Source: Sulfurimonas sp. C5 (GTDB taxonomy: Bacteria; Campylobacterota; Campylobacteria; Campylobacterales; Sulfurimonadaceae). From it: a stretch of DNA of 64,000 nucleotides. The position numbers and the translations under genes are program-made. Positions 1 through 7,300 of this stretch are shown one piece after another (the first letter of the stretch is position 1; each line of letters opens with the position of its first letter). The notes below the pieces were generated by a model. The model was given only the letters and a program-made list of their open reading frames with translations. It was not told the origin of the DNA and ran no database searches. Location: contig NZ_JARXNQ010000002.1 in NCBI RefSeq assembly GCF_029872055.1, positions 186,001-250,000 on the forward strand. Reading direction: 5' to 3'.

Positions 1-141
1 CTTCATCCTTTTTTTATTAAAAGGCGATTATAATGTCACTGGTGATGAACCAATGTCCTTGTGACACTATCACTGCCTAGCGGCAACTGGTACTTGCCGC
101 TTCGTTTGTCCTTAGACACCTACCCCTTTAAGACTTACGAT
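1..141. other. spacer downstream of soxB with hairpins
   Basis: No gene was recognised here. A hairpin with perfect 8-bp arms AGCGGCAA/TTGCCGCT lies at 79-101, and a weaker AT-rich one (CCTTTT/AAAAGG) at 7-24. The first is a candidate end of the sox transcript, but no T-run follows it on the minus strand. A TATAAT sits at 29-34 on the plus strand, so a short plus-strand RNA is possible but unsupported. Confidence 0.3.
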
Positions 142-1902
142 CTAACAACCGCGAGAGCCTTTTTCAGGACATCCACACTCATAGTCTACAAGTGTTACAT
201 TCCCTTTATTGCTTACATTTATTACCTTTTGGCGTTTAATGTAATCTCTGACAATGTCATATACCGGTCTAATCTTATCTTTACGTAGATTTGCACCTGC
301 ATTTTGCAAGTTACCACCCCAAGAAGAGACCACATACGTTTTGTTTAGATCTATTGGTTTACCTCCTACTTTAAGATTAGATATTCTCTGACCCGCTTTG
401 TTTGCAACGGCAATACTATATGTTACACCGCCTAAACGACTCATATCCCCACCTTGTTGGTAGAGTGGATTTGCATTAAATACATTATCCGCAATATCTT
501 CTAATAAAGTAGCGATTTTTGCACCTTTTAACTCAAACGTATAAACGTTCGGGTATGTAATACCACACATCTCATAAACATTTTCCATTAAAACATCTTC
601 ACCTGCTAAAACGGTAGTACCCCATCTATAGCCAGGAGTAAATGAGATATCACATTTCATTTCATCCATGATCGCATCATTAATGAGTTGATCGAAAGTT
701 GAGAAGAATGTATCTCTTTTGTAAAGAATATTTTTTGTTTGTCCCAATACTTCGTTAAACTCTGAAGCAAACGGTGCATAAAGTTCATCAATTAACTTAA
801 CGCCTTGTTCATCAGCAGGAATAAGATTGGAAGCGATAGGAACAAGTTTATACTCGTAATCTTTCACTTTACCGTCTTGAATATCAAGGTCTAAACGTCC
901 TACATATTTTCCGTGACTTCCTGCAATAACGATAACAGTATTGTTGATTGTAATCGGTTTTGGTGAAGGGTCATGTGTATGTCCGCTTAAGATAAAGTCA
1001 ATACCGTGAACTTTACGAGCTACCTCTTGATCCACGCTGAATCCATCATGTGAAAGTACAACGACACAATCAACTTTATGTTCATTTCTTAATTCATCTA
1101 CATACTCTTGAAGTGTATCTAAACGAAGACCGAAACTCCATCCTTGAGTAAACTCTTTAGGGTTTGCAGTTGAAGTGAACGGGAACGATTGACCAATAAT
1201 ACCGATTTTTGCTCCGCCACGCTCTTCGATTGTGTATGGTTCAAAAATAAGCTCTTCATACTCATCAGAGAACGGATCGTCACCAACAACATTTTGAGAA
1301 ATAAATTTTGCATCAAGTTGTTCGATCAGTTTTCTTACTTGCTCTTTACCGTATGTAAATTCCCAGTGACCAACCATTACGTCAACACCAAGATAATTTT
1401 GCGCTTTAACAATAGCTTCACCGTCAGTTTTAAGTGCTACACCAGTACCTTGCCAAGTATCACCTGAATCAAGGAACAGCACATTTTCAGCACCACGCTC
1501 TGCACGAACACGATCTAAGTAAGTTTTCATATGAGCTACACCACCCATTTTTCCAAACTTTTTCGCTAAAGCTTCAAAATCGATACAAGTATCAAAATAA
1601 GCATCTAAAGAACTTGGCTCAAGTCCGTAATGTTTTGCAAATGCTTCACCACATAAAAATCCAGGAGTCCCTACAAGATTCGGTGCAGAAATTAATGTAG
1701 ACGGCTCTCTCCAGTAAAGTGGTTTTAAGTGGGCATGTAAATCACACATATGTAAAAGTGTTACATTCCCTTTAGCATTAAAGTCATAGATATCTTTAAG
1801 AGATATCTGTGAAACTGCTTTTGGCTTTGCACAACCTGCAACAGCGGCACTTAAACCGAAAATTGCTGCGATGTGCATAAAATCTCTTCTTGAAATATCC
1901 AT
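142..1902 (-). CDS. soxB: SoxB, sulfate thiohydrolase of the Sox complex
   Basis: SoxB is the periplasmic dimanganese enzyme that hydrolyses sulfate from the cysteine-bound sulfane on SoxYZ during thiosulfate oxidation. The 586 residues start with a twin-arginine signal (RRDF at 5-8, ending near Cys24). The metallophosphoesterase domain follows: DLHAH (54-58), a DSGDTWQGTG loop near 145, the SoxB-type GHWEF in place of GNHE near 180, and SGHTHDP near 308. The C-terminal half is the 5'-nucleotidase-like domain, with NDAIM. It is the last gene of soxXYZAB and starts 9 bases after soxA ends, with an AGGATAA ribosome site. The length is normal and no key residue is missing. Confidence 0.96.
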   Translation of the reverse strand: MDISRRDFMHIAAIFGLSAAVAGCAKPKAVSQISLKDIYDFNAKGNVTLLHMCDLHAHLKPLYWREPSTLISAPNLVGTPGFLCGEAFAKHYGLEPSSLDAYFDTCIDFEALAKKFGKMGGVAHMKTYLDRVRAERGAENVLFLDSGDTWQGTGVALKTDGEAIVKAQNYLGVDVMVGHWEFTYGKEQVRKLIEQLDAKFISQNVVGDDPFSDEYEELIFEPYTIEERGGAKIGIIGQSFPFTSTANPKEFTQGWSFGLRLDTLQEYVDELRNEHKVDCVVVLSHDGFSVDQEVARKVHGIDFILSGHTHDPSPKPITINNTVIVIAGSHGKYVGRLDLDIQDGKVKDYEYKLVPIASNLIPADEQGVKLIDELYAPFASEFNEVLGQTKNILYKRDTFFSTFDQLINDAIMDEMKCDISFTPGYRWGTTVLAGEDVLMENVYEMCGITYPNVYTFELKGAKIATLLEDIADNVFNANPLYQQGGDMSRLGGVTYSIAVANKAGQRISNLKVGGKPIDLNKTYVVSSWGGNLQNAGANLRKDKIRPVYDIVRDYIKRQKVINVSNKGNVTLVDYECGCPEKGSRGC

Positions 1903-1911
1903 TATATTATC

Positions 1912-2685
1912 CTATCTTTTTAGTCCAGGGATTGCTACTTTAGCCCCTTTTGCTTTATCTGTTATATAAACTTCTAAAGCCACCATTTCAGGTGAACCTA
2001 AAGGGATTACAGCTAAAAGTGCATTTTGCATACACCCTTGGAAACGACGTTGAAGTGTTCTTAATGACGATTTTGTCATTCTGTATGCAGGCCAAGTTGC
2101 AGCAGCTGCATTTCCTGGATGACCAAGTTCCGGAAGAGGTTGTGTTCTAAGAACTGTACCAATAACATCTTGGCTATGACAGCTTAAACATGCTAATCCT
2201 CTACCACCTCTTTTTGTTTCAAATACCTCTTTACCAAGTGCATATGCAGCTTTCATTTGAGGATTTGCATTCACATCGATGTTAATTGCTTCATCGTTAG
2301 CCAAAGATTTAGCGTAAGCAATCATGTCAAACATCTCTTTGCTTTTAAGAGCAAAAGGCTTATGACCATTGTCATGCATAATTGCTTGCATTACTTGACC
2401 AAGTCCTGCAACCATATCTAATTTTTTAATATATCTAGGAAAGCCCGCGATATATTTTGGTAAGTTGTCTTCACTTACACCTAGAAATTTTGCAAGACCA
2501 GCATCACCGCCGCAGTTCTCTTCAACTAAACCACTACCAGTTTCTACATTGATATCAGCCGGGTTTGCTTCTAAAAGTTCTGCATAAAGAGCACGGTCTT
2601 TATCACTCATTGCAAACTGCTCACCTGCAAATGTTACAGATGCAAGAAGGGCAGTAGAGAGTGTTATTGTTAGTAAATTTTTCAT
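1912..2685 (-). CDS. soxA: SoxA, monoheme c-type cytochrome of SoxAX
   Basis: SoxA pairs with SoxX to join thiosulfate oxidatively to the SoxY cysteine. The 257-residue protein has a Sec signal peptide (about 1-20), a single CLSCH heme site at 166-170, and the RRFQGCM segment with Cys218, the position that carries the cysteine (persulfide) heme ligand in SoxA proteins. Cys58 has no CxxCH partner, so this is a one-heme SoxA, unlike the diheme form of some alphaproteobacteria. An AAAGGATAATCT ribosome site precedes the ATG. It lies 3 bases after soxZ and 9 before soxB. Confidence 0.93.
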   Translation of the reverse strand: MKNLLTITLSTALLASVTFAGEQFAMSDKDRALYAELLEANPADINVETGSGLVEENCGGDAGLAKFLGVSEDNLPKYIAGFPRYIKKLDMVAGLGQVMQAIMHDNGHKPFALKSKEMFDMIAYAKSLANDEAINIDVNANPQMKAAYALGKEVFETKRGGRGLACLSCHSQDVIGTVLRTQPLPELGHPGNAAAATWPAYRMTKSSLRTLQRRFQGCMQNALLAVIPLGSPEMVALEVYITDKAKGAKVAIPGLKR

Positions 2686-2688
2686 AGA

Positions 2689-3024
2689 TTATCCTTTAGG
2701 TTTAATCTTGATACTTTTTTCATAAACTTCACCGGCATTATCAGTAAATGTAACAGTTAATGTCCCTTTACCGTTAATTTTCATATTTGTAGTAAATACC
2801 GGATTAGCTGATACAGATTCCCAAACAGTCATGTTAGTAATGATTTGTCCGTTATAGTCAAACTTGATGCTGTTGATATAACTTGCAGGAACAATTTGTC
2901 CAGTTTTTTTATCTTTACGCATACCTGTTTCCATCGGATGGATAACCATAAAGTTTACTTTAACGATATCGCCGTCTTTATATTTTTTTGGTTTAATTTT
3001 AATTAATGATTGTATTTTTCCCAT
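2689..3024 (-). CDS. soxZ: SoxZ, scaffold partner of SoxY
   Basis: SoxZ forms the SoxYZ carrier on which the sulfur substrate is held between reaction steps. The 111-residue protein has no signal peptide, as is usual, since it is exported with the Tat-bearing SoxY. Its all-beta, immunoglobulin-like sequence (KVNFMVIHPMETGMRKD, then TVTFTDNAGE) is typical of the family. An AAAGGATCT ribosome site precedes the start. The gene sits between soxY and soxA in the usual order. Confidence 0.93.
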   Translation of the reverse strand: MGKIQSLIKIKPKKYKDGDIVKVNFMVIHPMETGMRKDKKTGQIVPASYINSIKFDYNGQIITNMTVWESVSANPVFTTNMKINGKGTLTVTFTDNAGEVYEKSIKIKPKG

Positions 3025-3066
3025 TTTAGATCCTTTAATTTTTTTGTTGTTTCATTGTGTCTGAAA

Positions 3067-3534
3067 TCAACCACATCCACCGATTGTTACTTTAACGCTT
3101 TGAGAAGCTACTAAAAAGTCACCGTTGCTAAGTTCAACAAGAGCAGCAACTTCTTGAGTTTGTCCAAGTTTTACACGTGTTGCTAACATAGCTTTACCGT
3201 TTGCAGGCGTTAAATATGTATCTAAACAACGAACGTTAGAGTTTTTTGTTGCGAAAATATGGATCGCTTTTACATAATCATCAGCAGTCATAGGTGAATC
3301 TACTTCTACAGTTACAGGTACAACAGCACCATTTTCCGCAATTTCAGGTACTTTAAGATGTATTTTGTCTGATTTTACAGGTGTTTTTCCGCCAGTAATT
3401 GCTTCTAAAGCTTGTGCATAAGTAAAAGCATTTGGTCCTTTTGGTTTTGTTTCAGCTGCAAAACCCATTACAGGTAAAGCTGCACCTACAGCTACCGCAG
3501 ATGTTAATTTTTTGAAAAAATCTCTTCTTTGCAT
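3067..3534 (-). CDS. soxY: SoxY, sulfur-carrier protein with swinging-arm cysteine
   Basis: SoxY carries the pathway intermediates as adducts on a C-terminal cysteine. The 155 residues begin with a twin-arginine signal (MQRRDFFKK, then a hydrophobic stretch to about residue 27) and end in VTIGGCG, the defining swinging arm with Cys154 as the carrier residue. The lone extra Cys near 108 is not part of a known motif. It is followed by soxZ after 42 bases, and both products would leave the cell together through the Tat system. Confidence 0.95.
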   Translation of the reverse strand: MQRRDFFKKLTSAVAVGAALPVMGFAAETKPKGPNAFTYAQALEAITGGKTPVKSDKIHLKVPEIAENGAVVPVTVEVDSPMTADDYVKAIHIFATKNSNVRCLDTYLTPANGKAMLATRVKLGQTQEVAALVELSNGDFLVASQSVKVTIGGCG

Positions 3535-3546
3535 TTTTCTTCCTTT

Positions 3547-4071
3547 TTATTTTGGTGATACGATATATGAAGTAATGTCACATATCTCTCTTTCAGTAAA
3601 TAAACCAGTTGTTAAATTAATAGTCATATGTGTCGTCGGATTGTCAACACGTGCATCAGCAATTTTTTGATAAACAAATTGATTGTCTCTTGCACCGCTA
3701 TCAATAAAGTTAGTTTTATAGTTGCTGAGATCAGGACCAACATTTCCTGCTCCATTAGCACCTTCAATGTTATGGCATGCTACACAGTTACCATACTGTT
3801 TTGCAGAACCGTCACTATTTTTTTTACTTAACCCTTTTGGTGGTGTTTTTTTAGCTTTACTACCGTTTAGGTTATGAAAAATAAATTTTCCTCTTGCAAT
3901 AGCTTCGGGATTATTTGTTATACATCCTTGAGGCATTGCATACTCTTTTGCCGGAGCCAATAGGTCTTTTTCAATAATCTTACTTGCATTTGGATTTTCA
4001 ACTACACCGCTGTAATCAGCAGCAAAAAGTGAGCATCCAAGAAGTATAGAAGCTGTTAGACTCTTACGCAT
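3547..4071 (-). CDS. soxX: SoxX, monoheme c-type cytochrome of SoxAX
   Basis: SoxX takes electrons from SoxA and passes them to the respiratory chain. The 174-residue protein has a short Sec signal (cleavage near LFAADY), one CVACH heme site at 96-100 and a C-terminal THMTINL segment that can supply the distal methionine. It is the first gene of the sox operon. A very strong ribosome site (GGAGGAAGG, 4075-4084) lies a few bases before the ATG. The 82-base gap to the upstream kinase holds the candidate regulated promoter described separately. Confidence 0.92.
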   Translation of the reverse strand: MRKSLTASILLGCSLFAADYSGVVENPNASKIIEKDLLAPAKEYAMPQGCITNNPEAIARGKFIFHNLNGSKAKKTPPKGLSKKNSDGSAKQYGNCVACHNIEGANGAGNVGPDLSNYKTNFIDSGARDNQFVYQKIADARVDNPTTHMTINLTTGLFTEREICDITSYIVSPK

Positions 4072-4102
4072 GATTCCTTCCTCCTAATCAATTTCAGGAA
4101 CA

Positions 4103-4134
4103 AGTTTATCAGTGAACTGTAAAATTTGTGTAAA
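4103..4134 (-). promoter_or_regulatory. candidate response-regulator operator and promoter of soxX
   Basis: On the minus strand two copies of ATTTTACA stand 11 bases apart, with TTTACA cores at 4129-4134 and 4118-4123. After 9 bases comes a TAAACT hexamer (4103-4108) that can act as -10. This half-site/half-site/9-base/-10 geometry matches PhoB/OmpR-type activation and is the same as in the candidate pho boxes of this window, with a different half-site sequence. The OmpR-type regulator gene lies just upstream. The site is seen in the sequence; binding is inferred. Confidence 0.5.
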
Positions 4135-4153
4135 ATAAAAAAAATTTATGTAA

Positions 4154-5317
4154 TTATTTTTTGATGCAGAGCTTGGTTGGGAATTTATAGGTAAATGTAG
4201 AGCCGTTTTTTAGCTTGGAATCTATATCTAATTCGATGTCATATTCGTCAATAATTGATTTTACTATATTTAAACCGATACCGAAGCCACCTTTGTTTTT
4301 GTCTTCTCTGTAGTAACGTTTAAATATCTTATCAACATCTTTTATACCGATACCGTAATCGCGTACACTTAAATAACAGCCATCTTTCTGTGTAAAAAGA
4401 TAGACTTCGATAATATTATTCTCAAATGAGTATTTAATGGCATTGGAGATATTGTTATCAACGATTTTGCGTAATTTTTTAGGATTCATAACAATGAAGA
4501 GTTGAGCTTGCAGGTGCATGTTGATTGTGATATCTTTCATCCTCGCTACATCTGTAAAGTATTCTATTCTCTCTCTTACGAACTGGCTTAAATTGATCTC
4601 TTCATCAAGATAATCCAAACGGTTATATTTAATAAGGTAGTCCATATCGTCATAAATATTTGAGAGCACTTTTGTCGCTGCTTTAATTCTTTGAAAATAT
4701 TTATTTGGTTCATTTTTTCTATTATAAAGATCAATGTTTACATTAATAATAGATAAGGGTGTGTTGATCTCATGAATAGAATCTTTAATAAAACTGTCAA
4801 GTTGTTTATTGAGAGCTTTAAAGGGTTCGGCAAAACGATTAAGAAAAAGCATACTGAGTAAAAACACGAGAACGGTAATTGATAAAAGTATGACGGCAAC
4901 ATTCATATATAAGGTAGAGTAGGAAATTTTATTACTGAGTATGAGGTATTCTGCCCCGAAGTATCTCGATTTTGGCAATTGAATTGTTAAATATGCCTGT
5001 GTCCCTTCTGTATAATAACCGTTTTTAAAAGCAGGTATATTGGAATCTATTAGTGTGAAAATTGGTTTGAACCTTGCATCGTAAAGACCTGATTTTAAAG
5101 TGTTGAAACGCGGGTACTCAAAATAAACTTCGTTTTGATCATACTCTTCCATAGATTTTATAATGAGAAGAGATTTCTCTTTTAGAAAGATTTCATTTTG
5201 AATGGAGTATATATTTTTCATATACAGCAGGTATATTACAAGAGGTGCTAAAAGTATAATAGCAATTAATGATGTATAAAACAGAGCATTTTGAATCGCA
5301 TATCTATTGTCGTTCAA
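4154..5317 (-). CDS. two-component sensor histidine kinase next to sox
   Basis: A 387-residue membrane kinase. Segments at about 10-33 and 135-158 span the membrane and bracket a small periplasmic domain of about 100 residues. The phospho-acceptor is His182 in HEINTPLS; NNISNAIKYS (N box), DYGIGIKD (G1) and GGFGIGLNIVK (G2) form the ATPase domain. It overlaps the response-regulator gene by 14 bases, so the two are translationally coupled and almost certainly partners. The next gene downstream is soxX. Control of sulfur oxidation is inferred from position. The signal is unknown. Confidence 0.9.
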   Translation of the reverse strand: MNDNRYAIQNALFYTSLIAIILLAPLVIYLLYMKNIYSIQNEIFLKEKSLLIIKSMEEYDQNEVYFEYPRFNTLKSGLYDARFKPIFTLIDSNIPAFKNGYYTEGTQAYLTIQLPKSRYFGAEYLILSNKISYSTLYMNVAVILLSITVLVFLLSMLFLNRFAEPFKALNKQLDSFIKDSIHEINTPLSIINVNIDLYNRKNEPNKYFQRIKAATKVLSNIYDDMDYLIKYNRLDYLDEEINLSQFVRERIEYFTDVARMKDITINMHLQAQLFIVMNPKKLRKIVDNNISNAIKYSFENNIIEVYLFTQKDGCYLSVRDYGIGIKDVDKIFKRYYREDKNKGGFGIGLNIVKSIIDEYDIELDIDSKLKNGSTFTYKFPTKLCIKK

Positions 5318-5960
5318 TTATATATCCTACCGAGCGTCTGTTTACTATAATCCCTTCAGGAATTTTTTGACGGAGATTTTTTAACTGTACACGGATAGTC
5401 GCCGGTTCAACATACTCACCCCATACTTCATCTTGAAACATATCAATTGAAACAACGGCATTTTTATGTTTAATAAGTACTTTTAAAAGGTCATTTTCTG
5501 TTTTTCTCAGCACTACCTCTTTATCGTTTACAAACAATTGCTCTTTGTTCATATCATATAAAGCATTATGTCCAAGATCAATCATATCTGCATTATCTGC
5601 ATAAAAACTTTTGCATGCTTGATTAATACGCACTTCCAGCTCTTCAAGATCAAATGGTTTGCGTATATAGTCACAACAGCCTCTTTCATACCCCTCCTTG
5701 AGACTTCGGATATCCGTCATTGACGTTAGAAAGATGGTTGGAATCTTTCTATTGCTTTTGCGAAGGTTTTCAAGCAGTTCAAAACCGTTCATAGAAGGAA
5801 CGTTTACATCCAACAGGAGAAGATCATAACTTTTTTCATGAATAGCACTGTATGCTTCAAAGCCATCCATAAAACACTCTACGTCATAGCCTAAATCTTC
5901 TAAAAATTCTTTAATACTGATTCGTAATGAATACTCATCTTCTAATAGTAAAATTTTCAT
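5304..5960 (-). CDS. OmpR/PhoB-family response regulator next to sox
   Basis: A 218-residue regulator with an N-terminal receiver domain (acidic pair ED at 7-8, phospho-acceptor Asp51 in LLLLDVNVP, conserved Lys in IRKPFD near 102) and a C-terminal winged-helix domain (about 125-218, with VWGEYVEPATIRVQLKNLRQKI and the end RRSVGYII). Regulators of this family bind tandem direct repeats. An 11-bp direct repeat of the right geometry lies before soxX. Its gene overlaps the Cache gene by 4 bases and the kinase gene by 14. Confidence 0.92.
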   Translation of the reverse strand: MKILLLEDEYSLRISIKEFLEDLGYDVECFMDGFEAYSAIHEKSYDLLLLDVNVPSMNGFELLENLRKSNRKIPTIFLTSMTDIRSLKEGYERGCCDYIRKPFDLEELEVRINQACKSFYADNADMIDLGHNALYDMNKEQLFVNDKEVVLRKTENDLLKVLIKHKNAVVSIDMFQDEVWGEYVEPATIRVQLKNLRQKIPEGIIVNRRSVGYIIERQ

Positions 5961-7051
5961 TTTATTTTCCCGTCGATCCTGTGTGTGATTTTATTTTTCA
6001 AAAGAAGTTGTATCAATTCATCTTTTGAATAGCCTTCAAGCTTTTTATACGCCTCTTGTGTATATTTCTTTTTATCTTCATCAGAAATAGCATTCTGTAA
6101 TAAAAGAAGTTCTCTAGGAGTATAATCTGCAAACATATCTTCTTTATAGTATTTTGTTTTTTCAACTTTGTACAATGTGCTTCTGGTAACATTTATTAAA
6201 AATGAAATATCATCTTCTGGATCATTAAAATAGTCAAGATATTTGTTTGGTAGAACAAATACAAAAGCACCTATAATATCTCCTGCACCGTTTTTCATGG
6301 TTTCATAAAATATATGAAGTCCTTTGCTGTAAAGCATTCTGTTTGCTTTTAATGTTTTAAAGTCGATTGAATTTAGAACATTTAAATAATTGGCATTGTA
6401 GTTTGTATTTGCAATAATGTATTGATTGATAGTTTTATTCTCTTGCATGAAAATAGCTGTCTGAAAATATTTGTCATCCATCAGTACATAGAGATCGATA
6501 CCTTGTGTTCTAAAGAGTTCGGTCATCGGTTCAAAAAAGTCAATAACCTCTACAAAACCGAGTAGTGTATCGTTTTTGTAAATGGGCACGGTTGCTTTAA
6601 AGCCTAAACGACGTCCTACCTCTATAGATGTTCTTGGAGTATTGTGTGTTTTAAAATAATTTAGGTCGGTTCTGTAGTTTCCAAGAGGCATTCCTGCATA
6701 AACGGTATCCCAGCTTCGTGCAAAGATAAGATAATCGGCAGTAATGACTTGAGAGCGGACATGTTTGTGTGTATATTGTTCAATTGCATTTGTAATAGTA
6801 GAAAGGATTCGATACCCTTGATCTTCATCATCATTATCCAGCGCATTAACGAGTGCACTGTTTTGGGAAAGGACTAGGGCAAACTCCAACGCACCGAGTT
6901 GATTTACACGTAATTGAGCATTGAGTTCAGATGTTATTTGATCAAAAATATGGTTAAGTTTTTCCTCTTTACTTTCATATCTAAAATAAAAAAATATAGT
7001 TATAATTATGAATATAACGAAAGTAAAAAGTATCAAAAGTATCTTTTTCAT
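5957..7051 (-). CDS. membrane-anchored Cache-type sensor without output domain
   Basis: The 364-residue protein has one N-terminal membrane helix (about 5-23) followed by an extracytoplasmic region with the look of a double Cache sensor (YLIFARSWDTVYAGMPLGNYRTDL, then GRRLGFKATVPIYKNDTLLGFVEVIDFF). After about residue 285 comes a charged tail with the YTPRELLLLQNAISDEDKKKYTQ helix. No kinase, GGDEF or methyl-accepting domain is present and I see no second membrane helix. It therefore probably binds a ligand and passes the signal to the coupled kinase. No Shine-Dalgarno is present; a -10-like TACAAT ends 6 bases before the ATG. Confidence 0.75.
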   Translation of the reverse strand: MKKILLILFTFVIFIIITIFFYFRYESKEEKLNHIFDQITSELNAQLRVNQLGALEFALVLSQNSALVNALDNDDEDQGYRILSTITNAIEQYTHKHVRSQVITADYLIFARSWDTVYAGMPLGNYRTDLNYFKTHNTPRTSIEVGRRLGFKATVPIYKNDTLLGFVEVIDFFEPMTELFRTQGIDLYVLMDDKYFQTAIFMQENKTINQYIIANTNYNANYLNVLNSIDFKTLKANRMLYSKGLHIFYETMKNGAGDIIGAFVFVLPNKYLDYFNDPEDDISFLINVTRSTLYKVEKTKYYKEDMFADYTPRELLLLQNAISDEDKKKYTQEAYKKLEGYSKDELIQLLLKNKITHRIDGKIK

Positions 7052-7057
7052 GCGGCA

Positions 7058-7064
7058 ATTGTAT
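7058..7064 (-). promoter_or_regulatory. candidate leaderless promoter of the Cache gene
   Basis: The coding strand reads TGATACAAT, an extended -10, then six bases, then ATG. A transcript starting the normal distance from this -10 would begin at the start codon. A second hexamer, TATAAT at about 7084-7089 on the same strand, is an alternative that would give a short leader. Confidence 0.4.
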
Positions 7065-7239
7065 CAAAAAATCATTAAAAAAAATTATAGTGATTCTGTT
7101 TTCTTAGAAACTAATTAGAGGAAAATAGCTTTGAATAGTTAGAGGTATACTTAAGAGAAACAATTGTAAACTTCCAAAGCTGATTATATCAATATTTTGT
7201 ATAGATAAAATTTTTAGATTTAATTCTGACAGAGAAATC

Positions 7240-7261
7240 TTCCTAGACATAAAACTAGGAA
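7240..7261 (+). promoter_or_regulatory. inverted repeat before the formate-dehydrogenase-like gene
   Basis: A perfect 7-bp inverted repeat TTCCTAG/CTAGGAA with an 8-base spacer lies 40 bases before the ATG at 7301. It may be an operator or a leader hairpin. The rest of the 249-base divergent spacer between the Cache gene and this gene is AT-rich with no other feature I can name. Confidence 0.35.
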
Positions 7262-7300
7262 TTAAACCTAAAAATTTTGAATATGATGTGGGGAAAAGTT

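Noticed and set aside
61-288. 75-residue plus-strand reading frame at the window start
   Set aside because: It runs antisense over the soxB end, has no ribosome site and no recognisable sequence.
4154-5960. The sox-linked regulator/kinase pair as the missing PhoBR partner
   Set aside because: The repeat before soxX differs in sequence from the pho-type half-sites, and a PhoR-like kinase is already in the pst operon; the PhoB-type regulator is more likely outside the window.
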